A stretch of DNA of 64,000 nt from an uncultured Cohaesibacter sp. (GTDB taxonomy: Bacteria; Pseudomonadota; Alphaproteobacteria; Rhizobiales; Cohaesibacteraceae), in assembly GCF_963676485.1 (NCBI RefSeq), contig NZ_OY781114.1, forward strand, positions 3,922,501 to 3,986,500, written 5' to 3'. How positions within the stretch are numbered: position 1 is the first letter of the stretch; each line of letters begins with the position of its first letter. Position numbers and translations under genes: made by a program. The notes under the pieces were generated by a model, which was not told the origin of the DNA, ran no database searches, and worked only from the letters and a program-made list of their open reading frames with translations. Below, in pieces: positions 36,979 to 47,200 of this stretch.

Positions 36979-37620
36979 TTACGCCTCGTCTTTTGACGCC
37001 TTGTCGAGGGCATAGAAGTCGGCCCGTGACTGCATGGCGTGGTCCAGAAGCGCATGATACTCTTCTTTGGGTATTTCAATGGTGCCGAACTGCTTGAGAT
37101 GATCGGTGATGAACTGGGTGTCCAGCAGCGTGAAGCCGCCCGCGTTGAGTCGTTCGACCAGATGGATGAGCGCCATCTTGGATGTATCCCGCTCGCGGGA
37201 GAACATGCTCTCGCCAAAAAACGCCCGCCCCAAACTTACCCCATAGAGGCCTCCAACAAGGCGGGCTCCATCCCAGACTTCCACGGAATGACAATGCCCC
37301 ATGTCAAATAACGCGCGATAGAGCTTGTGGATTTGCGGATTGATCCAGGTTGTGGGGCGATCCGGTGCCGCTTCTGCGCAGGCATTCATGACGCCGCCGA
37401 AGTCGGTATCGACGCAAATCTTGAACGGAGTTGTGCGCATGGTGCGGCGCATTCTTTTGGGGATGTGAAAGGCATCCAGCGGGATGATGCCGCGCATTTC
37501 CGGTTCTATCCAGAACATGGAGGGGTCATCGGCGCTTTCCGCCATGGGGAAAATGCCACAGGCATAGGCCTTGAGAAGAATTTGGGGTGTGATTTCCAAG
37601 AGGGATGAGTCGTCGTTCAT
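36979..37620 (-). CDS. aat: Leucyl/phenylalanyl-tRNA--protein transferase
   Basis: Aat adds Leu or Phe from charged tRNA to proteins with N-terminal Arg or Lys, marking them for ClpAP by the N-end rule. The 213-residue sequence has [106 protein letters not shown] and [12 protein letters not shown], all family hallmarks. The start used ([10 protein letters not shown]) is the family's normal N-terminus; the 30 extra open codons are not. It is transcribed alone, convergent with DUF2155, downstream of the accBC terminator. Confidence 0.96.
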   Translation of the reverse strand: MNDDSSLLEITPQILLKAYACGIFPMAESADDPSMFWIEPEMRGIIPLDAFHIPKRMRRTMRTTPFKICVDTDFGGVMNACAEAAPDRPTTWINPQIHKLYRALFDMGHCHSVEVWDGARLVGGLYGVSLGRAFFGESMFSRERDTSKMALIHLVERLNAGGFTLLDTQFITDHLKQFGTIEIPKEEYHALLDHAMQSRADFYALDKASKDEA

Positions 37621-37675
37621 GCTTGGGATTTTACCACAGCTCTGTTTACAGTTTGTGCAATTGTCAGCTTGAGAA

Positions 37676-37707
37676 TGCAAAAGACCGCGCCCGATGTGCG
37701 CGGTCTT
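37676..37707 (-). terminator. accC terminator
   Basis: AAGACCGCGC (37681-37690), loop CCGATGT, GCGCGGTCTT (37698-37707). On the minus strand a TTTTG follows the stem, so it ends the accB-accC transcript 38 bases past the accC stop. Confidence 0.8.
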
Positions 37708-37744
37708 CATAATAGTGTGCTGAATGGAAATTCAAGGCAATGCT

Positions 37745-39085
37745 CTATTTCGAAGCAAGATATTTTTCCAGCCAGTGAATATCATATGCGCCGTTGGCGA
37801 TGTCGGCATTGTCGACTAGGTCACGGAATAGAGGCAGCGTGGTCTGGATGCCATCAACGACGAATTCGTCCAGAGCGCGACGCAGACGCATCATGCATTC
37901 CACACGGTTGCGACCGGTCACGATCAGCTTGCCGATCAGGCTGTCATAGTAGGGCGGAATAGTATAGCCCTGATAGACGCCCGAATCCACACGCACACCG
38001 AGGCCTCCCGGTGGGTGATAGTAGGTGATCTTGCCCGGCGACGGCACGAAGGTATCCGGGTTCTCGGCATTGATGCGGCATTCAATGGCGTGGCCCTGGA
38101 ACTTGATGTCTTCCTGACGGATATCAAGACCGGCCCCGCAGGCCACCTTGAGCTGCTCGTTGACCAGATCAATGCGCGTGATGGATTCGGTTACCGGGTG
38201 TTCCACCTGCAAACGGGTGTTCATTTCGATGAAATAGAACTCGCCATTTTCATAGAGAAACTCGATCGTACCGGCGCCGGAATAACCCAGACCCTGCATT
38301 GCCTTGGCGCAGATGTCGCCAATCCGGTTCTGCTGTTCTGAATTCAGGGCAGGAGATTGGGCTTCTTCCCACACCTTCTGGTGACGACGCTGCAAGGAGC
38401 AATCGCGTTCGCCCAGATGGATGGCGTGACCTTTGCCATCACCCATGACCTGCACTTCGATGTGGCGCGGTTTCTCGAGATATTTCTCGACATAGACCGT
38501 GGAGTCGCCAAAGTTGGCTGCCGCTTCCGAGCGTGCTGTGGTGAAGGCCAGTTCCATCTTGTCTTCGGAGTGAACGACCTGCATACCTTTGCCGCCACCG
38601 CCAGAAGCTGCCTTGATCAACACCGGATAACCCATTTCGGCTGCGACGCGCTTGGCGTCTGCCGGGCTGTCGACCCCGCCTTCAGAGCCGGGCACAACGG
38701 GAATACCGAGGCGCTTTGCGGTCTGTTTGGCTGCGATCTTGTCGCCCATGATGCGGATATGTTCCGCGCTCGGGCCGATGAAGCTGATCTTGTGCTCTTC
38801 GAGAATTTGCGCAAAACGAGCATTCTCGGAGAGGAAGCCATAACCGGGATGGACCGCATCGGCGCCGGTGATTTCACAGGCAGCCAGAATTTGCGGTATG
38901 TTGAGATAGCTTTCGCGGGCAGACGGTGGGCCGATGCACACGCTTTCGTCTGCCAGCTTGACATGCATTGCTTCGGCATCAGCGGTGGAATGAATGGCCA
39001 CCGTTTGGATGCCTAGTTCCTTGCAGGCTCGCAACACGCGAAGGGCGATTTCGCCCCGGTTTGCGATTAGAACCTTTGAAAACAT
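37745..39085 (-). CDS. accC: Acetyl-CoA carboxylase, biotin carboxylase subunit
   Basis: AccC carboxylates the biotin on AccB with ATP and bicarbonate, the first half-reaction of malonyl-CoA synthesis. The 446-residue protein has the ATP-grasp layout: IANRGEIALRVLRACKELGI, GYGFLSENARFAQ, the glycine-rich lid SGGGGKGMQ, ATP-binding IEVQVMGDGKGHAIHLGERDCSLQRRHQKV, and the catalytic FIEMNTRLQVEHPVTE. It follows accB by 21 bases. The order aroQ-accB-accC is the standard operon in this class. Confidence 0.98.
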   Translation of the reverse strand: MFSKVLIANRGEIALRVLRACKELGIQTVAIHSTADAEAMHVKLADESVCIGPPSARESYLNIPQILAACEITGADAVHPGYGFLSENARFAQILEEHKISFIGPSAEHIRIMGDKIAAKQTAKRLGIPVVPGSEGGVDSPADAKRVAAEMGYPVLIKAASGGGGKGMQVVHSEDKMELAFTTARSEAAANFGDSTVYVEKYLEKPRHIEVQVMGDGKGHAIHLGERDCSLQRRHQKVWEEAQSPALNSEQQNRIGDICAKAMQGLGYSGAGTIEFLYENGEFYFIEMNTRLQVEHPVTESITRIDLVNEQLKVACGAGLDIRQEDIKFQGHAIECRINAENPDTFVPSPGKITYYHPPGGLGVRVDSGVYQGYTIPPYYDSLIGKLIVTGRNRVECMMRLRRALDEFVVDGIQTTLPLFRDLVDNADIANGAYDIHWLEKYLASK

Positions 39086-39106
39086 GGATTTCCCCTAAAT
39101 TCCTGA

Positions 39107-39580
39107 TTATTCAATGATGACCAGCGGCTCGTCGAATTCGACGGGCTGGGCGTCTTCCACCAGAATAGCCGTGATTTTGCCGGCTTTGGTGGCAGGAATC
39201 TGGTTCATGGTTTTCATGGCTTCAACGATCATGAGCGTATCGCCCAGATTGACCTGATCGCCCACGGAAACAAAAGGCGCAGAGCCCGGTTCCGGAGAGA
39301 GATAGGCCGTGCCGACCATGGGTGAACGGACAGCGTTGGCGAGATTGGCCTCGGCTTCAGCGCTCGCAGCCGCGGCGGCAGCTGAGACACCGGCGACAGG
39401 CGCTGCCATTGGAGCGGCAGCCTGAGGGGCTGCGATAGCCTGCTGCACGACGATCTCACGGGCAACACGAATACGCAAGTCTTCCTGCTCGATCTCAATT
39501 TCAGTCAGGTCCTGAGACTTAACCAGCTCCGCCAACTGACGGATGAAATCAGGATCAAGTTTGCTTTTTTCTTTGGTCAT
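39107..39580 (-). CDS. accB: Acetyl-CoA carboxylase, biotin carboxyl carrier protein
   Basis: This is the 157-residue biotin carrier of acetyl-CoA carboxylase. An N-terminal helical segment ([36 protein letters not shown]) is followed by an Ala/Pro-rich linker of about 40 residues and the biotinyl domain ending in VIIE. The biotin site is [11 protein letters not shown], with the second Met of the usual AMKM replaced by Thr, a variant common in rhizobial AccB. The start MTKEKSKLD is preferred to the frame's longer 19-residue lead, which lacks similarity. It precedes accC and follows aroQ by 70 bases in the same orientation. Confidence 0.97.
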   Translation of the reverse strand: MTKEKSKLDPDFIRQLAELVKSQDLTEIEIEQEDLRIRVAREIVVQQAIAAPQAAAPMAAPVAGVSAAAAAASAEAEANLANAVRSPMVGTAYLSPEPGSAPFVSVGDQVNLGDTLMIVEAMKTMNQIPATKAGKITAILVEDAQPVEFDEPLVIIE

Positions 39581-39650
39581 ATGTTCGCATTCCGTTGGTT
39601 GATTTCCAGGCAAGCAACAAGGTTTGGCCTGGAGCACATGAGGGCTTTCC

Positions 39651-40094
39651 TCATGCGCCTTCTAGATGTTCCACGAGCGCTTCGATCGCCAAGACATATC
39701 CCTTTGCATTCAGCCCGCAAATGACGCCAAGCGCAGCGGGAGATATATAGGAATGATGACGGAAGGATTCGCGTTTGTGAATGTTGGAGAGATGAACTTC
39801 GATGACAGGCAGGCTTACTGCCCGGATTGCATCCTGAAGCGCGACGGATGTGTGGGTATAGGCTGCAGGGTTGAAAATGATCCCGCGCGACTTTTCACGG
39901 GCCTCATGAATCCAGTCGATCAGCTCACCTTCATGATTGCTCTGCCGAAAGTCGATTGACCACCCAAAGGCAGCGGCCTTTTCCTTGCACATCTCTTCGA
40001 TGTCTTTCAAGGTGCTTGCGCCGTAGACATCGGGCTCTCTCAGACCAAGCAAGTTCAGGTTAGGGCCGTTGAGAACATAAAGAGTGTTGGTCAT
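39651..40094 (-). CDS. aroQ: 3-dehydroquinate dehydratase, type II
   Basis: AroQ dehydrates 3-dehydroquinate in the shikimate pathway. The 147-residue type II enzyme has [18 protein letters not shown] with its catalytic Arg and the flexible-loop Tyr, [16 protein letters not shown], the [16 protein letters not shown] core with Asn and His, and [23 protein letters not shown] with the second catalytic His. It starts the aroQ-accB-accC gene order that is conserved widely in Proteobacteria. Confidence 0.97.
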   Translation of the reverse strand: MTNTLYVLNGPNLNLLGLREPDVYGASTLKDIEEMCKEKAAAFGWSIDFRQSNHEGELIDWIHEAREKSRGIIFNPAAYTHTSVALQDAIRAVSLPVIEVHLSNIHKRESFRHHSYISPAALGVICGLNAKGYVLAIEALVEHLEGA

Positions 40095-40402
40095 TTCGCA
40101 TTCCGCGCTAGAGACTATTCAATTGAAATTTCTGCCCTTGCCAAATGAAGTGTCTGGCTTGGCGCAAGAGGTGGCTTGAATGGCGGGCGACCTCTCGTGG
40201 TTCCTTATAGGCGGTCCCTAGCCCAGTGAAAAGATATGAAAAGGGCGGTAGTGCTTTTCGGGCCTAGTTATCGTCATGATTTTTGGTAAAAACGGCTATT
40301 CCAAGGCAGATTTGCGCCTTGGCGACACGTTGCCGGGCAATGGGAAAGGCGCTTATAAAATCGCCTTTCCCTACCTTTTCAATCTGATTTCGCTTGGCCA
40401 GA
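40095..40402. other. Intergenic region between dsbA-like gene and aroQ
   Basis: 308 bases containing two hairpins at 40301-40371 (listed separately) and, next to aroQ, the presumed aroQ-accBC promoter. No gene is visible. Confidence 0.4.
40301..40371 (-). terminator. Pair of hairpins downstream of the DsbA-like gene
   Basis: CCAAGGC (40301-40307) / GCCTTGG (40316-40322) and GGGAAAGGCG (40342-40351) / CGCCTTTCCC (40362-40371) are perfect stems of 7 and 10 bp. They lie 31-100 bases past the stop. Only the distal hairpin is followed, after seven bases, by a T-run on the minus strand. Confidence 0.5.
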
Positions 40403-41194
40403 TCAGCAACTGGTCGAGCCACAACTGCGCAAGTTGTCAATCTTGCTTTCAAAGGCTTCCTTGGAAATATAGCCCGGAATGACTTCATCTCCCAGAACGT
40501 AGCCCGGCGTACCATTCAGGTTGAGGGCGTCAGCCAGCTTATAGGCATCCATGATAGGCTTGCGCGTATCGGTGTCCTTGTAGAGTTTTTCAAGCTTCTC
40601 GCGTGAGATGCCAAGCTTTTCGGCAACCCGCAGAGCGGATTCCTTGTTGGCCGTGCCGCGCATGGTCATCATCGCTTTGTGGAAGTCCCAGTATTTCTCG
40701 GGAGCAAGCTGGGTCACGCCCACCGCAACCAGAGCGGCCTCCTGCGACTGAGGGCCGAGGATTGGCCATTCCTTGAGAACAACGCGCAGGTTTTTGTCAG
40801 AATCCATCAAGTCCAGCATGCTGCCGAATGCCTGTTTGCAGTAGCCGCAGTTATAATCGAGAAACTCGACAAGGGTCACATCGCCCTTGGGGTTGCCCAG
40901 AACAATCTGATCTTTGGCATTGAACAACTCATCCTGATGTTCAACCAGCGCCTGCTGTGCCAGTTTGTTGCGTTCCAGTTCTGCCTGTTTCTGCTTCTCG
41001 GCTTCCTGCTGGCTGAGTATGTTGAATACCTTGCGGATCAGATCCGGATTTTCGAGAAGATAGTCTGAAATGATGGACTCGATTTCCTGTTTCTGATCGG
41101 TGTTGAATTCAGCCGCAGAGGCTGGCATTGCGGTCATTCCCATGAAGGCAATTGCCGCGAACAGGGAGGCGATCTTTGAAAAACTGTGGCGCAT
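40403..41194 (-). CDS. DsbA family thiol:disulfide oxidoreductase (Com1/ScsC-like)
   Basis: This 263-residue periplasmic oxidoreductase has a signal peptide (MRHSFSKIASLFAAIAFMGMTAMPASA-AE), then a charged helical N-terminal segment (residues about 25-85, QKQEIESIISDYLLENPDLIRKVFNILSQQEAEKQKQAE), as in Com1 and ScsC-like proteins, where it can oligomerise. The thioredoxin/DsbA domain follows with active site CGYC in VEFLDYNCGYCKQAF and the cis-Pro loop NGTPGYVLGDEVIPGY. Two further Cys lie at the very C-terminus (RSCGSTSC), which is less usual. The ATG at 41194 is chosen to open the signal peptide. It is transcribed 193 bases downstream of the M48 protease gene. Confidence 0.9.
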   Translation of the reverse strand: MRHSFSKIASLFAAIAFMGMTAMPASAAEFNTDQKQEIESIISDYLLENPDLIRKVFNILSQQEAEKQKQAELERNKLAQQALVEHQDELFNAKDQIVLGNPKGDVTLVEFLDYNCGYCKQAFGSMLDLMDSDKNLRVVLKEWPILGPQSQEAALVAVGVTQLAPEKYWDFHKAMMTMRGTANKESALRVAEKLGISREKLEKLYKDTDTRKPIMDAYKLADALNLNGTPGYVLGDEVIPGYISKEAFESKIDNLRSCGSTSC

Positions 41195-41387
41195 GAGTGG
41201 GCGTCCTTGTGCGTTTCTGTCTTGGTAAGCAAGCATTTTGGTCTGTCAGAATGGCCCTGAGAATAGGGCAGTTTGATGAGGATGGGAGACAATTCTCAAA
41301 TTGTTCACTTGATTGTGACCATACGCCACGGCTGGCTTCGTTGTGACATATGGTGGGCATTGGTAGCCCATCCTTGGTTATGGTCGT

Positions 41388-42836
41388 CTAGAGTTTGGGA
41401 TTCTTGTAGGTGATGATGTCGTCGGCCTGCAGCCATTCGGGTGAGCCACGCTTGAGCTTTTTCTTGGCGCGGGCAGCCATGGCCTTGGCTGAAGAAATAT
41501 CGCCAGAGGCAAAATAGCCATTGGCTGTTGCGATTTCCGCTTTGGCGCGGTTGCCCAGATTCTCATAGGCCTGTGCCAGAAAACGATAGCCAACAGCCAG
41601 ATCGGGATCATTCTGCAATCCTCGCTGCAGATAGCTAACCGCCTCGCTGTAGTTCTTGTTTTTCTTGGAAGAAAGAATGGCCTGTCCAAGCATGACGCGC
41701 AGAATGCCGACATTGGGGCGTAGGGATACGGCTTTTTTCAAAGGCGCTATGGCCTTGTCGCCCATGCCGGTTTCCAGATAGATCTGCCCTTTCAATTCCC
41801 AGAAATAGGGATTGTTGGGCTGCGCCTTGAGCAACCGATCCACCTGCCGAATGGCCTTGTTGCGATTGCCCAGACGGTAGGTCACAACAGCCTGCGCGTA
41901 TAGGCTTGGCAGGTCTTTGCCTTTGTAGCTGCGCATGACGCGCTTGGGATTCTGGGTAAAGGCTGCGAGCTTGGCGCGCACGAGATCATGGCGCAGTTGC
42001 AGCGCGGCGCTGTCTTTCCTGCTGAAATACTTGCTCTTCTTGGCCAACCGTTCAATCTGGGCAATTCGCTGCCGGGGCAGGGGGTGAGACTGAATGTACG
42101 GGTCAACATATTGACTGGAAAAGAGTGATTGATCTGCAAAGCGACGGAAGGTTTCCAGCATGCCGCGTGCGGACTGGCCAGTTTTGGCCAGATAGCGGAT
42201 GGCAGCCCTGTCGGCGGCAGTTTCTTCGGTGCGGGCATAGCTGAGGAAGGTTCTTTGCGCGATGCCAGGGGACCCACTGGCGATGGCCGTTCCGACGCGG
42301 GCTGTGCTGGCAGAACCGGAAGCGGCACCAGCCGCCATGGCTCCGGCACCAGCCAACATGCCGATCGCCGCGATGGTTTGCGCTCGCTTCATTGCTTCGC
42401 GCAGGCGAATGAGGTGGCCGCCGGCAATATGACCGGTTTCATGGGCCAGAACTCCGATGATTTCATTGGGGGTTTTGGCTTGGATGATAGTGCCGGTATT
42501 GATGAACATGCGCTTGCTATCGACAACAAAAGCGTTGAAGCTGTTGTCTTTGACCAGATGGATACGGATATTGTTTGGCTTGAGGCCAGCCGCCTTGAAA
42601 ATCGGGCGGGCATAGTCCTTGATCAGTTCTTCGGTCTCTGCATCCCGGATCAATTGAATGCGGCGCCCTTGGGCATCGGCGCTGGAGGTGGCCAGGAGCA
42701 GTGGCTGCAAACCAATGAGCAGAGTCATCAGTGCACAAGCCAGCTGGCGACCAATGTTCGATAGGGAACGGTGTGCTTTCCGTTCGGCAATGGGTGGAAC
42801 TTTTCGCAAAGACTTGATACCTAAGTCTTCAAACAT
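41388..42836 (-). CDS. M48 family metalloprotease with TPR repeats (BepA-like)
   Basis: This 482-residue exported protease/chaperone resembles BepA (YfgC), which monitors outer-membrane protein assembly. An N-terminal signal region (LACALMTLLIGLQPLLLATSSADA) is followed by the M48 peptidase domain with VLAHETGHIAGGHL, the HExxH zinc site, and the downstream AADRAAIRYLAKTGQ, which carries the third ligand region. The C-terminal half is a tetratricopeptide array (residues about 290-450: YLETGMGDKAIAPLKKAVSLRPNVGILRVML and similar). The ATG at 42836 has GAAGG 9 bases upstream; the frame could start nine codons earlier. It is divergent from the aminotransferase gene. Confidence 0.9.
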   Translation of the reverse strand: MFEDLGIKSLRKVPPIAERKAHRSLSNIGRQLACALMTLLIGLQPLLLATSSADAQGRRIQLIRDAETEELIKDYARPIFKAAGLKPNNIRIHLVKDNSFNAFVVDSKRMFINTGTIIQAKTPNEIIGVLAHETGHIAGGHLIRLREAMKRAQTIAAIGMLAGAGAMAAGAASGSASTARVGTAIASGSPGIAQRTFLSYARTEETAADRAAIRYLAKTGQSARGMLETFRRFADQSLFSSQYVDPYIQSHPLPRQRIAQIERLAKKSKYFSRKDSAALQLRHDLVRAKLAAFTQNPKRVMRSYKGKDLPSLYAQAVVTYRLGNRNKAIRQVDRLLKAQPNNPYFWELKGQIYLETGMGDKAIAPLKKAVSLRPNVGILRVMLGQAILSSKKNKNYSEAVSYLQRGLQNDPDLAVGYRFLAQAYENLGNRAKAEIATANGYFASGDISSAKAMAARAKKKLKRGSPEWLQADDIITYKNPKL

Positions 42837-43023
42837 GATCACAACCTTCTTTGATTTTCTCAATCCCCAAAAAGAGATCTACCGGAGATCAAAGCCACTA
42901 TCTGTCTGGCGGCATGGATTCGACTTGTTGGTTTCGATCCTTGCCTGTGGCCATGGTCAAAATGTGGCATTGAGCGAATTGGTGGCCATACAGACTCATA
43001 GTAGAGCCAAAAGGAAAAGACAA

Positions 43024-44175
43024 ATGCGCAGTATTTCCAAACGTGGCACAATCGAGCCGTTTTTCGCGATGGATATCATGGCAAAGGCCAATGCCCTTGC
43101 CGCCGAAGGGAAAGATATTGTCCATATGGAAATCGGACAACCCGGAGCGCCCGCACCGAGGTTGGCAAGAGAAGCGGCAGAGAAGACGTTGGTCGATGGC
43201 CGTATCGGCTATACCGATGCCCTCGGCATTCGGGCCCTGCGCGAGCGCATAGCACAGCATTATGCCGACCATTATGGGGTGTCCGTATCACCGCAGGCGA
43301 TCGCCGTGACGACCGGGTCTAGCGCAGGCTTCAATCTGGCTTTCCTGTCGCTATTTGAAGTGGGGGATCGGGTCATTCTGCCAAGCCCGGGCTATCCGGC
43401 CTATCGCAATATTCTTTTCTCGCTCGGTCTGGATGTCGTGGAAGTGGAGACGCGGGCTGAGGATCGCTGGAGCCTGACAGCGGAGGATATCCGCCGGGTG
43501 CATGCCGAAAAGCCGGTGAAGGGTGTGCTGATTGCAAGCCCTGCAAATCCGTCCGGCACGATCATGGATTCCGAGGCGCTGAAGTCTGTTGTCGAGGTGT
43601 GTGATGAGCTGGGGATCTGGTTCATTTCCGATGAAATCTACCACAGTCTCGAGTTTGGCATGAAGGCAGAGACAGCGCTTCGCTATTCACCCAATGTGGT
43701 GATCATCAATTCCTTCTCCAAATATTACTGCATGACAGGATGGCGCATCGGCTGGATGGTGTTGCCCCAGATGGCGCAACGCTCTGTGGAGTGCCTTAGT
43801 CAGTCGCTCTATCTATGCCCGCCGATGCTCTCGCAAGTGGCGGCCGCAGCAGCCTTTGATGCGCATGAGGAACTGGATTTGGTCAAGGCTGGCTATGGGC
43901 GCAATCGTGCCTATTTGATGGAGGCGTTACCCAGGATCGGGCTGGGAGATTTCATGCCCGTGGATGGCGCCTTCTATATTTACAGCGATGTAAGCAAGCT
44001 GACCAATGACTCGATGGATTTTGCGCTGCGCTCGCTTTCGGAGGCCGGGGTTGCCATCACGCCGGGGGCGGATTTTGATCGAGAACGCGGGCATCGCTAT
44101 GTGCGCCTGTCTTTTGCCGGTACTGAAGAGGCTATGCGCGAAGGGGTTCGGCGGATGGGCGATTGGCTCGCCTGA
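43024..44175 (+). CDS. Pyridoxal-phosphate-dependent aminotransferase (class I/II)
   Basis: This 383-residue fold-type I aminotransferase shows the N-terminal IVHMEIGQPGAPAP, the PLP phosphate region VTTGSSAGFNLAFLSLFE, ASPANPSGTIMD, the Tyr/Asp cofactor contacts IWFISDEIYHSLEF, the Schiff-base Lys in NSFSKYYCMTGWRIGW, and the substrate-carboxylate Arg in RLSFAG. The closest type by eye is the aspartate/aromatic aminotransferase-like group of Rhizobiales; the amino donor is not certain. AAAAGGA precedes the ATG. The frame is open much further upstream, but that part is not family-like. A strong terminator follows. Confidence 0.92.
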   Translation: MRSISKRGTIEPFFAMDIMAKANALAAEGKDIVHMEIGQPGAPAPRLAREAAEKTLVDGRIGYTDALGIRALRERIAQHYADHYGVSVSPQAIAVTTGSSAGFNLAFLSLFEVGDRVILPSPGYPAYRNILFSLGLDVVEVETRAEDRWSLTAEDIRRVHAEKPVKGVLIASPANPSGTIMDSEALKSVVEVCDELGIWFISDEIYHSLEFGMKAETALRYSPNVVIINSFSKYYCMTGWRIGWMVLPQMAQRSVECLSQSLYLCPPMLSQVAAAAAFDAHEELDLVKAGYGRNRAYLMEALPRIGLGDFMPVDGAFYIYSDVSKLTNDSMDFALRSLSEAGVAITPGADFDRERGHRYVRLSFAGTEEAMREGVRRMGDWLA

Positions 44176-44204
44176 GCTTGAGACAGCGCCAGTGTTTGAT
44201 AAAG

Positions 44205-44240
44205 AAAAAACCGCATCCCTTTGCAGGGACGCGGTTTTTT
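44205..44240. terminator. Bidirectional terminator between aminotransferase and rne
   Basis: AAAAAACCGCATCCCT (44205-44220), loop TTGC, AGGGACGCGGTTTTTT (44225-44240), one mismatch in 16 bp, with A- and T-runs for both convergent genes. Confidence 0.92.
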
Positions 44241-44264
44241 AATGTCTGGCATCAGAAGAGACGC

Positions 44265-47200
44265 TTAAAGAAACCCAGAGCGGTTCCACCAGCCGGTCCG
44301 TTTGGGACGGCCATCGTCTTCCTTGGATTCTTCCACCTCGGCCTTAGCAACCACAACCTCTTCTGCATCTGCATTCGCAACTTCAGGTGCTTTGGCTGTG
44401 TCTTCAGGCGTCTGATCGGCATCGTTATTTTCTGCCGCCGGGATGGCGTCTTCTGATGAGGGTTCAGATGTTTCCTCAGGTGCAACTGGAGTTGCCACTT
44501 CCTCAACGGGCGCTGCATCGGCAGGCTCATGGTTGGTGGCGTCGCCATTTGCATTTTCTACCGGTGCGGATTCTGTCGGAGCTACGAAAACCGGTGTTGG
44601 GTCTGCTTCGCTTGCCGCTTCACCACTCGTGTCTCCTGTTTCGTCCTGCTGCGTCTGGGGCTCTGCATCAGAGGAGGCCGCCTGTGGAGCCTCTGCTTCA
44701 GCCGGGCTATCCTCGGACTGCTCTGGCGCTGGGGATATAGCGGCTATATCAGCGGCTTCGGGTGCGTCTGCGGCAGGTGCTGGTGCATCGACAGATGGCT
44801 GCTCAGCAGAGGCCTGCTGATTGGCTTCATCGCTGGCTGGCGTTGCTCCATTGTCATTGCTGTCGCTCTCATCGCTTGAAAGGTTGTAAACAGCAGGGCT
44901 TTCCCCGACCACTTCCATGGCCTCGGCTGTCATTTCCTGTGCTTCAGCATCCGAGCCGCGGTTGCGACGATTGCGGCGGCCACCGCGGCGGCCCCGGCGG
45001 CGACTTTTCTTAGGCTTGTCATCGCCATCGTTGTCACCATCGCTTGCTTCGGCGGATTGGTCTGTGTCGCCATTGGACTCGTCGTTGGCTTCACCGTCAT
45101 CCTGCTCATTGTCGTCGCGGGAAAATCTGGCCTCTGACTGGGCCTTCTTGCGACGGCGGCGGCGGCGGCGTTTTTTGGAGCTGCTTTCTTCTTCGCGCTC
45201 CTTTTCCTCTTCAGCCTGTTCGAAGGCTTCGAAGGCCTCGTCTTCTTCATCGACGACCACTTCCATGGCCTGCATTGAAATGGTTGGCGTTGGCGCTACC
45301 GGCTGCTCCAGAGGTTCGCCGCGATCAATCTCCAGATGCTTGCCTTCCATATGGTCGTCCACTTCGACATGGATGTGGACACCAAAACGGTTTTCAAGCT
45401 CGAACAGATTTTCGCGCTTCTGGTTGAGGATATAAAGCGCCACATTGCCTCTGGTGCGTACCACGACATGGTGGTTGACGCCCTTGAGCAGATGATCTTC
45501 GATCGTGCGCAGAACCAGCAGAGCAACAGAGGCTGCCGCGCGCACATAACCGGTGCCCTGACAATGCGGGCAAGGGTCCATGGTGCTTTCAAGCACGCCG
45601 GTGCGGATGCGCTGACGGGACATCTCCATCAGGCCGAAATGCGAGATGCGGCCGACCTGAATGCGGGCACGATCTGATTTCAGGCAATCCTTGAGGCGTT
45701 TCTCAACGGCGCGGTTGTTGCGCTTTTCTTCCATGTCGATAAAGTCGATCACGACAAGACCGGCAAGGTCGCGCAGACGCAACTGGCGGGAAATCTCTTC
45801 AGCGGCTTCCAGGTTGGTGGAAAGCGCGGTGTCTTCAATATTGTGTTCGCGGGTCGAGCGGCCGGAGTTCACGTCGATGGAGACGAGGGCTTCGGTCTGG
45901 TCGATCACTATATAGCCGCCGGACTTCAAGGTCACTTGCGGGCTGAACATCGCGTCCAATTGGCTTTCGATGCCAAGGCGCGTGAAGATCGGCTGTGGCT
46001 CGCGGTAAGGCTGAACATTGCGCGCATGGCTTGGCATCAGCATACGCATGAAGCTTTTGGCTTCCTTGTAGCCTTCTTCGCCGGCGACCAGCACCTGATC
46101 GATGTCTTTATTATAGAGATCCCGTATCGATCGCTTGATCAGTGAGCCTTCTTCATACACGAGCATCGGGGCAGCGGATTTGAGCGTCAAATCTCGCACA
46201 TTCTCCCAGAGGCGCAGCAGATATTCGAAGTCGCGCTTGATCTCGGTCTTGGTGCGGGAAGCCCCTGCTGTGCGCAGGATAACGCCCATGCCATCAGCCA
46301 CTTCCAGCTCGGAAGCAATCTGTTTGAGGCGCTTGCGGTCGGATACATTGGTGATCTTGCGGGAGATGCCACCGCCGCGTGCCGTGTTTGGCATCAGAAC
46401 GGAATAGCGACCGGCCAAAGACAGGTAAGTGGTCAGGGCTGCACCCTTGTTGCCACGTTCTTCCTTTACGACCTGAACAAGCAGGATCTGGCGGCGCTTG
46501 ATGACTTCCTGAATCTTGTATTGTTTGACGCGACGACGGTTGCGGCGCTCAGGCACTTCTTCCAGAGCATCTTCGGCGCCGACATGCTCTACATCAGCGT
46601 CTTCGTCTTCATCGTCGTCATCTTCGTCTTCATCATCATCAGAAGCGGAGAGGGTGTCATCATCATCCTCGTCTTCGTCATCCAGTTCATCTGGATCGGC
46701 GCTGACGCTTTCGTCCTCTGCGACGGCATGCGCCTGTGCAGGAGGGGTCTTGGTGTCTTCAGAATCGTCGTCAGCATTCTGCTCCGTCGCGGCGTCTTCC
46801 TGAGTGTCGGATGCCTTCGTTTCAGATTCTGATGTTTCCTCAGAGGCACTGTCTGTCTCGCTTGCCGCGGAATCGTTCGCAGGAAGCTCTGTGGTTTCTG
46901 TTGCTTCAGCTACAGATACAACGGCGCCTTCGCTCGATGTCTGTTCCTCGGAAGAGGAAGCAGGAGCGTCTGCATTTGAGTCATTTTCTTCCTGTTCGGA
47001 AGGTTCGGCCTTGTTGGCCTTTGCGGAATGCTTGTCGGATTTCCGCGAAGAACGGCGGCGTCTTGATTTCTTGGCCGGTTTTTCTTCTTCGTGAATTTCG
47101 TCCTCATCATGACCCTTTTCTTCTTCAAGAAGGGCCTGACGATCTGCCATCGGGATTTGATAATAGTCCGGATGAATCTCGCTGAATGCAAGGAAACCGT

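Noticed and set aside
46580-46700. Tandem repeat or microsatellite of TCATC/TCTTCG units
   Set aside because: It is the coding DNA for the acidic Asp/Glu run of RNase E; the frame is preserved and the repeats are imperfect.
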